Positions 33,441 to 43,304 of a DNA stretch of 64,000 nt are shown here, one piece after another. Under the pieces are notes generated by a model. That model was not told the DNA's origin. It saw only the letters and a program-made list of their open reading frames with translations, and made no database searches. Both the position numbers and the translations under genes were made by a program. Positions within the stretch are counted from its first letter, which is position 1, and the number at the start of each line of letters is the position of its first letter. This stretch comes from Leptobrachium leishanense (taxonomy: Eukaryota; Chordata; Amphibia; Anura; Megophryidae). Where the stretch lies: NCBI GenBank assembly GCA_009667805.1, contig CM019066.1:330640619-330704618 (forward strand), read 5' to 3'.

Positions 33441-34550
33441 GTGGGTCATGTAGTTACATTGTAGCACAAAATGAATGTGCAATCCTCTTAGATGGGACAT
33501 CCCTTTTCTTTTCCGCTTCTCCCTCTGCTGTTATCCTAGATTCTATTGCTAAATAGTTCAATAACTCCAATAATAATACTTTATTTTATAGAGCCCCAAC
33601 ATATTTTTCAGCACTCTATAAGGGGAGGGGGTAATGCATAGCATAACAAGGATGACAGTACATTAGGAGACCCTGTCCCCAAGGAAACTTGCAATCTATA
33701 AAGGATATATATTGTGAGGTAGGTGCTTGCATATCATTAGGTGTCCAAGACCAGGATCTGAATCTGCTTTCCACAGATGTAGAGCCAAAACTTGATGGTG
33801 AGGTTGACCTTTCTTCTCCATGGTTGTAGAGGAAGGATGTGCTGGTCAGGTCTATACTGGCCTACTGATCAGGTTTCAAAACTGTTTCTTTACAGTTGAA
33901 GAGCAAAGACATTACCTGTATGCTACACAGCCGATATGGGGCCACGTTCCAAGCTGGTGTAAACGTAGCCAGAGCAGTTGTAAACTTCAAAAAGCCATAA
34001 ATATCTATGGTTCTGCTTACAACAGGGATGGAAGAAAGTCCACTTTAAGTGTGTATCGTTAGGTGTCTTACCCAAGGACACTTGCTGGAGATGTGTTCTG
34101 ACTGAGATTTAAGCCTGCGTTGTGTAAAGCAGTGATGTTGCCTCCTCTACTCAGCCTCTACTCTACTCTTCCAGCCGATACCTCCACTTGGGTTGCTTTT
34201 TCTCTTTGACCTTTTGTGGGTACTTTGTCTCAGAGGTCTGCCCTACTACTTATGTATTGGGAAAGCGGTATTTCCCTATAGTCCACAGGCGGCGTGGGGC
34301 GATGCACCTTTCTTATCTTTTCTCCATCTCTCTCTTCATCTCCCTCATGTCGACTCTTATCTTCAACTCTTTTTTGTTATCATTCATCATGCTCTGGTCT
34401 GAACGAGTTATAGAATAAAAGTGATATAAGGAATAATATATGAAACCTTGAAAGGGCAAAACAGATAAAGAAAATTGCCAAGGATTCAGGGTTCAGTGGG
34501 TGGGCAGTGAGCGCCAGGCATAGACTTATCGCAATGGTGAAAACACAAAG
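33441..34550. other. Repeat fragments, no gene
   Basis: 33570-33715 resembles an L2-type 3' end (tttatagagccccaacatat, minus strand). 33938-34035 is a partial copy of the 130-bp MITE at 52301 (ttccaagctggtgtaaacgt). 34055-34165 resembles a decayed SINE on the minus strand (taggtgtcttacccaaggac). No host exon seen. Confidence 0.5.
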
Positions 34551-36138
34551 GGCTCTATTAAATTATTTGTGCAAAAACGCTCGCACAGCACGTTAATTTG
34601 TGCACGAAGCGTTAAACGTTAACGAGCGTAAATTAATGCTGGTACTAAAATCCGAGCGCATTTTGTCATCCGTCGAAAAAAAAACACGCGTAAAAAAAAA
34701 GACACGCAAAAATGGGCGCGCATTAACGCTGCGTGCAGAAATCGGTGGGCGGACTGTTTTTTCTCGCGATTCAGCCAATCAGAATTAAGAACCACAATTG
34801 TCTCCCGTTCAGTTTTTGCGCCTGTCAAAATCAATCTTACAGGGTTATCCAAAGAGATCCGAATTGCTTGAGAAAGGTAACTGAACGCTGAAAATCAGCG
34901 TTCGGTTACCTTTCCTGGCCATTTGGCTATACAGAGAGCAGGCAATTCGCCAAATCCGGCGGAATTGCCTGCACATACGGTGCCTGTTCGGTGCCTGTTC
35001 GAGGACAGTGAAATCCCCATGAAAATGCACTGCTTCGGCTATTCAGAGAACACAAACCAGCAGTGAAAGGTTCCGGAAATGCCCTGCCATTCGGTGGTTT
35101 AATTCGGCAAGTTTATTCAGGAGAATCCCATAGACTTCAATGTTAAAAATATTCCCGTTTTAATTCAATATCTAATAAACCGTTCATTATAAAATTCTGC
35201 AGTAAAGAGTCTCTTTATTTATAGATTTTTTTAGGATATTTTAAGCATTTTTCTGAATTTTTTTTTTTTTTAAGTTTATTTATTTTTTCTGTAACAGCCC
35301 TCTTTATTATCATTCCCTGGACCTCATATGTAAATTTCAGACATTTTCGCTCAGTAGTTTCTTTGCAAACAGCTTTTTACTTTCACATTCATACAAACTG
35401 TTTTGCTAATTTGTTCACCTCCCTCTGTCTGCGGTGTCGGCTTTTTCTCGGCTTTTTACTGCGGCTTCACTGCGTGCTTGGGTTTTTCCGGCGTCTTCGA
35501 CGGGTTAATCCGGATATTTTTGAGGGTTTTCGGCGTGCGTTCGGCAGGTTTTGCGGTTAGTTTTCGTCAGGTTTGCGGTAGCTTTACCCTGCAATTCGGG
35601 GACCCTGTGGTGCTTGCTGAATACACCGCAGGGTCACCGAAATGGGATCGGCAACACGAACCGAATTGAAGAGAACGAAAAGTCACCGAACGTGCGGTGA
35701 CTTATCGAATCTCTTTGGATAACCCTGCATGTATACTATATGTTGCAGCAATAATAAAAACACGCACAACCTCTCAATTTTATTGTTTGGGTATATGTAG
35801 AATGTGTAACTATACTTTGCTGTATTTTCTTTTATGGGTTGGTGTATTTGGGTTTAGCCAGGACGTTCAGATTTAGTTACCACCAGCTTTTAAAAGACGT
35901 TAAAATTTGAGCATAGATTGTAATACCATCCGCGTACCAGCGCACAAACACATTTGCACTCACAATGTTAAGTATAGGATGCGCAACGTACATTACGATC
36001 GCGCAGGGTTAGCGCAGGTTCACCAGCGGCAGACGTTAACGCACATTTTTTGCGCGAACATTGTACAAGGGTATTTCCTCTAGCGTTAATGTGTTTTTGC
36101 GCACGCGTTAACGTTTGCGCGAAGAATTTAATAGAGCC
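34551..36138. mobile_element. Harbinger-type MITE split by a CAGGGTTATCC element
   Basis: Inverted ends GGCTCTATTAAATT / AATTTAATAGAGCC. The flanking pieces 34551-34839 and 35728-36138 have the cgttaacg / gcgcgaa composition of the family at 20736. The insertion is 34840-35727. Non-coding. Confidence 0.75.
34840..35727. mobile_element. CAGGGTTATCC MITE, 888 bp, copy 1
   Basis: Inverted ends CAGGGTTATCCAAAGAGAT / ATCTCTTTGGATAACCCTG. The left half has two strong hairpins, the right half a gtgcggtgactt stem. It is closely related to 45581-46491 and 46911-47821. No coding capacity. Superfamily uncertain. Confidence 0.85.
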
Positions 36139-36794
36139 GAAAAATGGTTGCGCATAGCCATGACAATAAACACATTTACAAATTCATCACCAGCAGGGTT
36201 AAAGTCCGATGGTACGGATAATTATGGCAGTCTGATTGCCAGTATTATTACACACAGCGTGGACTGTTTTTATGAGAATTATAAGGAAATATTTAATAGT
36301 TAATGTGTTAATGTACTCACACGAACATACAACAATGACAATTCGCAGAATATTTATGAGCAGAAAGAATTTTTACCTAGACTATATATGCTTTTTTAAT
36401 CTTTTTCAGTGGGCCTTGAATTTGATTGACCAATGTGTGTGATAATTCCAACAGCAGCAACCACACAGTTAAAAAAGAGGATATTGAGCACATTATACAT
36501 ATGAAAACCATATTGAGGAAAGTAAACCACAATGACTTTACACCTCTATGTAAATAAAATGGCCTTGGATAAAAGTTGATTTTCCATCATGAATATGGTG
36601 AGAAATAAACATTGGAATGGATATAAAATGAATAGGAACCCCACTTCAAATACTTATGCCAGGTAATGTTTCTCTCCAATATACATACAACACATTGTAA
36701 AGCAATAAAGTGTATCTGGGGAATCTCTGTGTGTGTTCTGGGTATTTATGGCGAGCTTTACGTCTGCATGAATACATCTACAAAAATATACAGG
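36139..36794. other. No gene seen
   Basis: AT-rich. No recognised repeat. Confidence 0.45.
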
Positions 36795-37151
36795 GAGAAA
36801 TCTACAATGCATTAACGCGAGGGGTAAAACCCTTTGCGCGTCAATGTCAGCGCAACAAACGTGCGTATTCGTCTACCGCAGGTGAACCTGCGCGAACCCT
36901 GCACGAGCTTACTGTACTGCAGGCGTCCTATACTTAACATTGTGAGCGCAAACACGAATGAACGCTGGTACGCGGATGGTATTACAATCTATGCACAGTT
37001 TGTAACGCACAGCCTTTGCGCGCATAATTTTAGCAACTCCTAAAAGCTGGTGTTAATGGCAGATCTGAACGTCCTGGCCGAACCCAAATACACCAGCGCA
37101 AAAAAAAAAATACAGCAAAGTATAGTTACACATTCTACTCATACCAAAGTA

Positions 37152-37345
37152 CCGGCTGGGTGGAGTATAGGTAACATCACTGCTCTGCATGCAGAGAGCC
37201 TGTGGAGTCATGGGTTCAATCCCAACAAGCATCTCTCCAGTAAGTGTCCTTGGGAAAGACACCTAACGGTACATACTCGCCACCCAGGACATACTTAAAA
37301 ACAAGAGAAATCTCAATGTATCCTTCCTGGTAAAATACTTTCTCA
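37152..37345 (+). mobile_element. tRNA-headed SINE
   Basis: The head carries an A-box-like tgggtggagtataggtaac near 37157 and a good B box gttcaatcc (37214-37222). The middle has tgtccttgggaaagacacct. The 3' tail atctcaatgtatccttcctg is shared with the LINE at 31950. It is transcribed by RNA polymerase III and copied by a partner LINE (family knowledge). A sister copy lies at 40270-40463. Confidence 0.8.
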
Positions 37346-37445
37346 ATTTTTTTTTTTTAAAAATGGAGAAGTTGTGTGTGCATTTATTATTGCTGCAGCA
37401 TATATACTCAGATTGACTTTGACAGGCGCAAAAACTTAACGTGAA

Positions 37446-37525
37446 ATAGGACGTACTTGAAAACGAGAGAAATCTCAATGTATCCTTCCTGGTAAAATTC
37501 TTTATAAATAAATAATTAAATAAAT
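37446..37525 (+). mobile_element. SINE/LINE 3' tail fragment
   Basis: acgtacttgaaaacgagaga followed by aatctcaatgtatccttcct repeats the SINE tail without a head. Confidence 0.65.
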
Positions 37526-37779
37526 GGTGGTTCTTAATTCTGATTGGCTGAATCGCGTGAAAAAAGCAGTCCACACACTGATTTCTGAGTGCAACGTTGC
37601 TGCGCGCGCATTTTTGCGCGTCCGTTTAACGCGCGATATTGCTCGACGGATGAAAAAATACACGAGGATTGTATTTCCAGCATTGATTTACACGCGTTAA
37701 CGTTTAACACTTGGAGCACAAACTCACGCGTTGCGCGAGCTGTTTACCGCAAAGATCGTAATAGGGCCCAAAGTATAGT

Positions 37780-39202
37780 TTAACCCCTTCACTACCAAGT
37801 GATTTTCCAAAAAATCATTGTCAGAAACCAGTGTTTTTTTGGAAAAATAATTTTAACCCTTTCACTGCTGAGCCATTTCACCGCTGTGTGCTGAGCTAAT
37901 TTTTACCGCTTTCACTCATCATGTTTAAACGCGATTTGAAGCCACATTTTATTATACGACCCAGACATATTATATATCGTTCTTTCCGGCAGACTCGGCA
38001 GATTCATAATATATAATTTTTATATGTATATGTCATGTCCTGCCTGTATATTATAACAAAAAATGCAATACAATTAGAATTTTTAATCATCTGCAGCGTG
38101 TAAAGTGTTTTTTTTCACATTTTATCACATGAGCATTTGAGATTATATTTTCTATGGGGTGCGCTTGTACAAAAATTAGAAATGGGGACTTGTTAAATTT
38201 TTTGGGGGAAATTACGTGATTTTTAGCAAACGCACCCCATAGAAAAAAATCATTAGTGCAGCATCATTGTTCACATTATAATTGAAATGTGAACAATATT
38301 GCTACATTAATAAAAACAACACACAAATTGTTTTTAATTTTTTTAAAATTGTATATATTTTATTTATTTTTATTTTTATTTTACTTTGTACATGGTCATG
38401 TTGGGTATCAATCGAAAGGCCATGCTCAGGCCTTTCGAATGACACCCTCCATGACTCCCAGGCTGCCACGGTTCTGGAGGAACCCCCTATCTCCACCAGG
38501 GGATTTCACTGGGAAATACCCGGGCAGCTAGGGGTTCCCCGGCTATTTGATGTCATCACGCTATGCATTGCCGGGGGGCGCCTGGAAATAATGTCATCGC
38601 ACCATGCATTGACGGCGGGAGGGTCTTAACTTCAGCGTCTGAGGACGCTGAAGTCAGACAGCCGCGGGACCCCCGACAGAGAGGTGAGTATCTCCGCTGG
38701 GGGTCCCGCAAAGCTGATGACGTGTGGGGCACGTCCTCAGCATGTAACGTGCGTCAATGAGGACGTGTCCCACACGTCGTCATCAGTGAAGGGGTTAAAT
38801 TGATTATACATTAAGAAATGTTTGAGCATATACCCATTGTATCTCATACTGTAAATAACCTATTTTGGCCAGTAGATGGAGCCATCCACTGCCAATTTGA
38901 GTTACAGCAGTTTGAGCTGCTGGTCTAATTTCTTTTTTTCCCCTGCATCAGCTGCTGAAAGCCCGATTTCAGGGCATCATCAAACGATTTTATACAGTTT
39001 TAGCTCTTTGGGCAATATGCCCGCAGGGCTAAAACTTTGGGAGCACCTTCTGCAACCCAAAAGCAAACAAAATTAATTTGCTGCAAACGAATTTCATTTG
39101 CTTTTGGACTGCAGATTAGCTGATTGAGATATCTCGATATCCAGGCACTGGATGGTGCCTTTGAAACCCGAGATATCTCGATCTCGGTAGTGAAGGGGTT
39201 AA
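37780..39202. mobile_element. Outer TTAA-flanked MITE hosting a second TTAA MITE
   Basis: TTAA at 37780-37783 and 39199-39202. Ends CCCCTTCACTACCAAGTGAT and CTCGGTAGTGAAGGGG. A 946-bp TTAA element (37853-38798) is inserted 70 bp inside the left end. The right part contains the hairpin gagatatctcgat...atcgagatatctc-like stem near 39125-39185. Non-coding. Confidence 0.8.
37853..38798. mobile_element. piggyBac-type MITE, 946 bp (nested)
   Basis: TTAA at 37853-37856 and 38795-38798. Left CCCTTTCACTGCTGAGCC, right CATCAGTGAAGGGG. It carries the family hairpin (aaaggccatgctcaggcctt near 38418), gacgtgtggggcacgtcctc and gaggacgtgtcccacacgtc stems near the right end, close in plan to frog piggyBac ends. 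No ORF of note. Confidence 0.85.
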
Positions 39203-39589
39203 CTAGTGTACATTTCGATTGTGATTTCCTACTCACATATAGGGTGTTCTTTTTAAAAATGAAGGGCGCTATTCCACTCAAACCGTTAACAAATGAGTCG
39301 TTAAGCCGATAATGACCCCACCCATTAATATAGATGGCTCCCTTAGCAGCTCTAGCCAGGCTGAAAGCTCATGTTGCAGCTTGGTTGTTACAGCTGCCTA
39401 CTATTTGTATAGTAAGTGCCAATGCTGAGGTAGCCAGAGAATAACAAGGGATTCCAGTGTCGTAGGTTATTTTCACCTGTGTATGATATAGTAAAAAAGA
39501 AATGCTGGCTGCCAAAATCTGGTGTCTGGTGATTTTGCATCAGTGATCTGCTGCTTCCTCAGTCTGTAACGTGAAGGACACAAATAACA
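39203..39589. other. No gene seen
   Basis: Nothing assigned between the outer TTAA element and the Tc1 remnant. Confidence 0.45.
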
Positions 39590-39632
39590 TATAACTCATG
39601 GCCACTTTATTAGGTACACCTGATCAATTACT

Positions 39633-39917
39633 GTACTATATATAGGCGAAAGGGGTGCTTTTGGGAGCCCAACGCTACACAATTCCTTTTGCATATATAT
39701 AGTACAGTATTGCGACGGCAGTCACATTCCTACATCCCACCACAAACCATTATTGCGCCACGGAAGACTCTCCCCACTATTGTTTCCTACAGTAGCAGCA
39801 AAATGCTAATTTCTCCATCTCCCACATAGGCAGCATCCCCCCACACAAGGTATTCCTCTAGACCACAGAACGCTTATAGAAGGTCTCTCCGCCGATATAC
39901 ACACCTGTTCAATTGCT
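39633..39917. mobile_element. 285-bp insertion with 17-bp target duplication
   Basis: The Tc1 sequence acacctg(a/t)tcaatt(a/g)ct occurs at 39616-39632 and again at 39901-39917, matching at 15 of 17. The DNA between is foreign to Tc1. A long duplication of this size points to target-primed retrotransposition of a SINE-like RNA. Internal stem: ctgtactatatatag (39631-39645) with ctatatatagtacag (39695-39709). Family not recognised. Confidence 0.6.
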
Positions 39918-40023
39918 TGATAACACAAATTGCTAATCAGCCAATCACATGGCAACAACTCAGTGCATTTAGATATCTAGACATAGTGAAGATGACTTGC
40001 TGAAGTTCAAATCGAGCACCAGA

Positions 40024-40206
40024 ATGGGGCAGAAAGGGGATTTAAGTGACTTTGAACGTGGCAAAGTTGTTGGTGACAGACGGGCTGGTCTGAGTATTTC
40101 AAAAACTGCTGATCTACTGGGATTTTCACACACAGCCATCTCTAGGGTTTACAGAGAATGGTCTGAAGAAGAGAAAATATCCCGTGAGTGGCAGCTGTGT
40201 GGATGA
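40024..40206 (+). pseudogene. Tc1-like transposase, N-terminal fragment
   Basis: Frame starting MGQKGDLSDFERGKVV, followed by AGLSISKTADLLGFSHTAIS, then SRVYREWSEEEK: the first paired-like helix-turn-helix of a vertebrate Tc1 transposase. It ends at WQLCG* where intact members continue to the second DNA-binding half and the DDE domain. Truncated and dead. Confidence 0.88.
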
Positions 40207-40269
40207 AAATGCTTTGTTGATGTCAGCAGTGACTATATGGTCACAATAGTTTATTTTGTATTTTTTTTT

Positions 40270-40463
40270 GAGAAAGGATTTTACCAGGAAGGATACATTG
40301 AGATTTCTCTTGTTTTCAAGTATGTCCTGGGTGGCGAGTATGTACCGTTAGGTGTCTTGCCCAAGGACACTTACTGGAGAGGTTGCTCACTGGGATCGAA
40401 TCCATGACTCCACAGGCTCTCTCCATGCAGAGCAATGATGTTACCTCTACTCCACCCAGCCGG
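40270..40463 (-). mobile_element. tRNA-headed SINE, minus strand
   Basis: Reverse orientation of the SINE at 37152. B-box-like sequence at 40392-40403 (tgggatcgaatcc region) is on the complementary strand. The tail at 40270-40320 (ttttaccaggaaggatacat) matches the LINE tail. Confidence 0.8.
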
Positions 40464-40633
40464 ATGACTGTGTAGGTGCAGACATGTCGTACTAGGATCG
40501 CCAGCCATGGACCTGGATGGGGCCATGGCTCCAGGTGGTATTTTGCCACCCTTTCAAAAGCCTCGGCATGGAGCGTCCACTGGGGCCTCGACTAGGCCAG
40601 GAGACAGCCAGGTCTTGACTAGCAGCGTATAAA

Positions 40634-40663
40634 GCCACAATTAGTGGTGAAACGCGTCGAGTC
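40634..40663 (+). ncRNA. Degenerate hammerhead-like motif
   Basis: Stem gccac / gtggt around aatta (40634-40648), then GAAA (40649-40652), CGCGTC (40653-40658), GAGTC. The upstream core is not recognisable (cgtataa). Counted only as a relic because the GAAACGCGTC segment is identical to 23756-23765. Confidence 0.35.
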
Positions 40664-40825
40664 GTTATGCCAAACGTTTTAACAGTTTAATCTCTTTTTT
40701 ACTGCCTCTTCATTCCCTCACTCAACTATCTATCTAGAATAGTGGTATACAGTAGGCGGCATGAACCGCTGAGGTCTAGACAGAACCTATATTGACCTAA
40801 TGGTAACCTATTGTTTCTACTCTAT

Positions 40826-41507
40826 GGCCTCATTCACACGATACGCGTTGTTTTCTTTTCTTTGCGTATGTGCACATATATCCGCGCACATACGCGCCTA
40901 ATAATTTTTTTTTTTACGTCCCTGCCCGTCGAGTGTGGCTTGGGGTTAACTTTCAATGCTGAAAGGGGTAACCCCGAGCCACACTCGGGCTGCAGCTCCA
41001 TACATTACCAGTCCCTGCGCTCCCTCGCTGATCCCCGCTGTCTCCTCCGGCGATTGTGGAGTTTTACTTCCTGGTTCTCTTCACGCGAGAAGGGAACCAG
41101 GAAGTAAAGCTCTACAATCACCAGAGGAGACAAAGGGGATCAGCGAAGGAGCACAGGGACAGGTAATGTATGCAGCCCGAGTGTGGCTTAGGGTTACCAC
41201 TTTCAGCACTGAAAGTTAACCCTGAGCCACACTTGGGAACACCGTCGAGGGGTTAAACTTTGTAAAGTACGCGTGTATACGCGTGCGTACACGCGTATAC
41301 AAGCGTAAACACGCGCAAAAGCGGAGAAATACGCTGCCGGAATGCAGCTCGGTTCCATTCTGTTTTTGCGCGCGTTTACGCAATCCAAATATACGGCTCC
41401 ATACACTGCTATGTGTATGGAGCCATTTATTCGCATATGTTCCATATAGTAGAATATGCACGTACACTCTTATATGCGCGTATGTGCGTATCAGAGTGAA
41501 TGAGGCC
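40826..41507. mobile_element. Foldback MITE, 682 bp
   Basis: Inverted ends GGCCTCATTCACACGATACG / CGTATCAGAGTGAATGAGGCC-type (one end 20 bp, one mismatch region). Nearly the whole interior (about 40930-41250) is a palindrome: gctccatacattaccagtcc to acttcctggttct pairs with its reverse around cttcacgcgagaag. Two smaller hairpins (gagtgtggctt / aagccacactc type) flank it. No coding. Confidence 0.8.
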
Positions 41508-41555
41508 TCAATATGTTCTCCTATTTATTACTTCTAATCTAGGAGACATTGCAAT

Positions 41556-43296
41556 CAGTGGCGTCGCAAGGTGGGGACAGAGGGTGCGGCCTGCACAAGG
41601 TGACACCCGCCCTTAGGGTGACACCGTCACCCTAAGGGCGGGTGTCTCACCCTGCGACGCAGTGTTCGGCTCCCTGCGAGCGTCCGAAGTTATGGAGCTT
41701 CGGCACTCGCCTGGGGGAACCACGTCACCAGCCGAGTTCTCGCGAGATCGTGGCTGGTCACGTGGCTCCCCCAGGCGAGCGCCCAAGTTCCATGCCACCG
41801 GACGCTCAGAGGGAGCCGAACACGCGCCGGCGGCGCGGCGGCAGGAGGTGAGCTGGGGCCTGGGGGCAGTATCCATGAGAGCTGCTGGGGCAATATCCAA
41901 GAGCTGGGGGCAATATCCATGAGAGGAGCTGGGGCATATCCATGAGAGGAGCTGGGGCAGTATATCCATGAGAGGAGCTGGGGCAGTATATCCATGAGAG
42001 GAGCTGGGGCAGTATCCATGAGAGGAGCTGGGGCAATATCCATGAGAGGAGCTGGGGCAGTATCCATGAGAGGAGCTGGGGCAATATCCATGAGAGGAGC
42101 TGGAGCAGTATCCATGAGAGGAGCTGGGGCAATATCCATGAGAGGAGCTGGGGCAGTATATCCATGAGAGGAGCTGGGGCAATATCCATGAGAGGAGCTG
42201 GGGCAGTATCCATGAGAGGAGCTGGGGCAATATCCATGAGAGGAGCTGGGGCCATATCCATGAGAGTAGCTGGGGCAGTATATCCATGAGAGGAGCTGGG
42301 GCAGTATATCCATGAGAGGAGCTGGGGCAGTATCCATGAGAGGAGCTGGGGCAGTATATCCATGAGAGTAGCTGGGGCAGTATATCCATGAGAGGAGCTG
42401 GGGCAGTATATCCATGAGAGGAGCTGGGGCAGTATCCATGAGAGGAGCTGGGGCAATATCCATGAGAGGAGCTGGGGCAGTATCCATGAGAGGAACTGGG
42501 GCATATCCATGAGAGGAGCTGGGGCATATCCATGAGAGGAGCTGGGGCATATCCATGAGAGCTCCTGGGGCAGTATCCATGAGAGGAGCTGGGGCATATC
42601 CATGAGAGGAGCTGGGGCATATCCATGAGAGCTGCTGGGGCATATCCATGAGAGCTGCTGGGGCATATCCATGAGAGCTGCTGGGGCATATCCATGTGAG
42701 TTGGGGGCGTATCCATGAGAGCTGGGGCAATATCCATGTGTGAGCTGTGCTGGGGGCAACATATCCATGTGTGAGCTGGTCTGGGGCAATATATCCATGT
42801 GTAAGCTGGTCTGGGGCAATATATCCATGTGTGAGCTGGTCTGGGGCAATATATCCATATGTGAGCTGAGGCGCAATATATCCATATGTGAGCTGGGGCA
42901 ATATATATCCATGGGTGAGCTGCTGGGGGCAATATATAATTGTGAGCTGGGGCAATATATCCTTATGTGAGCTGGGGGCAATATATATCCATGGGTGAGC
43001 TGCTGGGGGCAATAAATCCAGAGCTGCTGGGGGCAATATATATCCATGTGTGCTTTCACTGCCTTCGAACAGGCATCGTACTTGCTGGCAGTTTGCAAAA
43101 ATTTGTGTGAGCATATGAGAGAGCTCCACAGCAATAAACCTCACAGTAATGTGCGCCGTGTGTATGAGCATTCAGTGTTATATGGGAGTACTGATTTAGG
43201 AGTAAGAGTAGTTAAAAAAAAATACGTAAAACTCGGGGGGGGGGGTGACACCATAAGTTACCGCACCGGGTGACACCAACCCTAGTGACGCCACTG
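41556..43296. mobile_element. Satellite-bearing hAT element, 1.74 kb, second copy
   Basis: Perfect 8-bp target duplication ATTGCAAT at 41548-41555 and 43297-43304. Ends CAGTGGCGTCGC and GTGACGCCACTG. Left unique part to about 41850, minisatellite 41851-43040, then one 55-bp-type unit (43119-43175) and right end with poly-G. It is the sister of 25845-27655. No transposase. Confidence 0.95.
41851..43040 (-). repeat. Minisatellite (gagaggagctggggcaatatccat units)
   Basis: Mostly regular 24-27-bp units (ggggca, atatccatga, gaggagct) from 41850 to 42720, then 27-31-bp units with atccatgtgtgagctg. Three overlapping minus-strand frames of over 430 codons cross it because units are multiples of three. 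They are not genes. Confidence 0.95.
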
Positions 43297-43304
43297 ATTG
43301 CAAT

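Larger units (their letters stand above)
36795..37769. mobile_element. Harbinger-type MITE, left end truncated, with SINE insertions
   Basis: Starts within the family at gcattaacgcgaggggtaaa and ends gatcgtaatagggccc. The left GGGCTC end is missing. A SINE (37152-37345) and a SINE/LINE tail piece (37446-37525) are inserted. Confidence 0.7.
39590..40260 (+). mobile_element. Tc1-like transposon, 5' fragment
   Basis: Begins in the left terminal part (ggccactttattaggtacac), is interrupted at 39633-39917, and continues through the start of the transposase gene to about 40230. The remainder of the transposase and the right terminal repeat are missing. Confidence 0.8.

Noticed and set aside
37152..37230. 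Functional tRNA gene at the SINE head
   Set aside because: B box is good, but there is no complete cloverleaf and the sequence continues directly into the SINE body and LINE-type tail.
41690..43171. Minus-strand ORFs of 439-493 codons and similar ones at 25705-27531
   Set aside because: They cross minisatellites whose units are multiples of three. Three frames are open at once and the peptides are pure repeat (SHGY, PSS, APLMD). There is no non-repeat domain.
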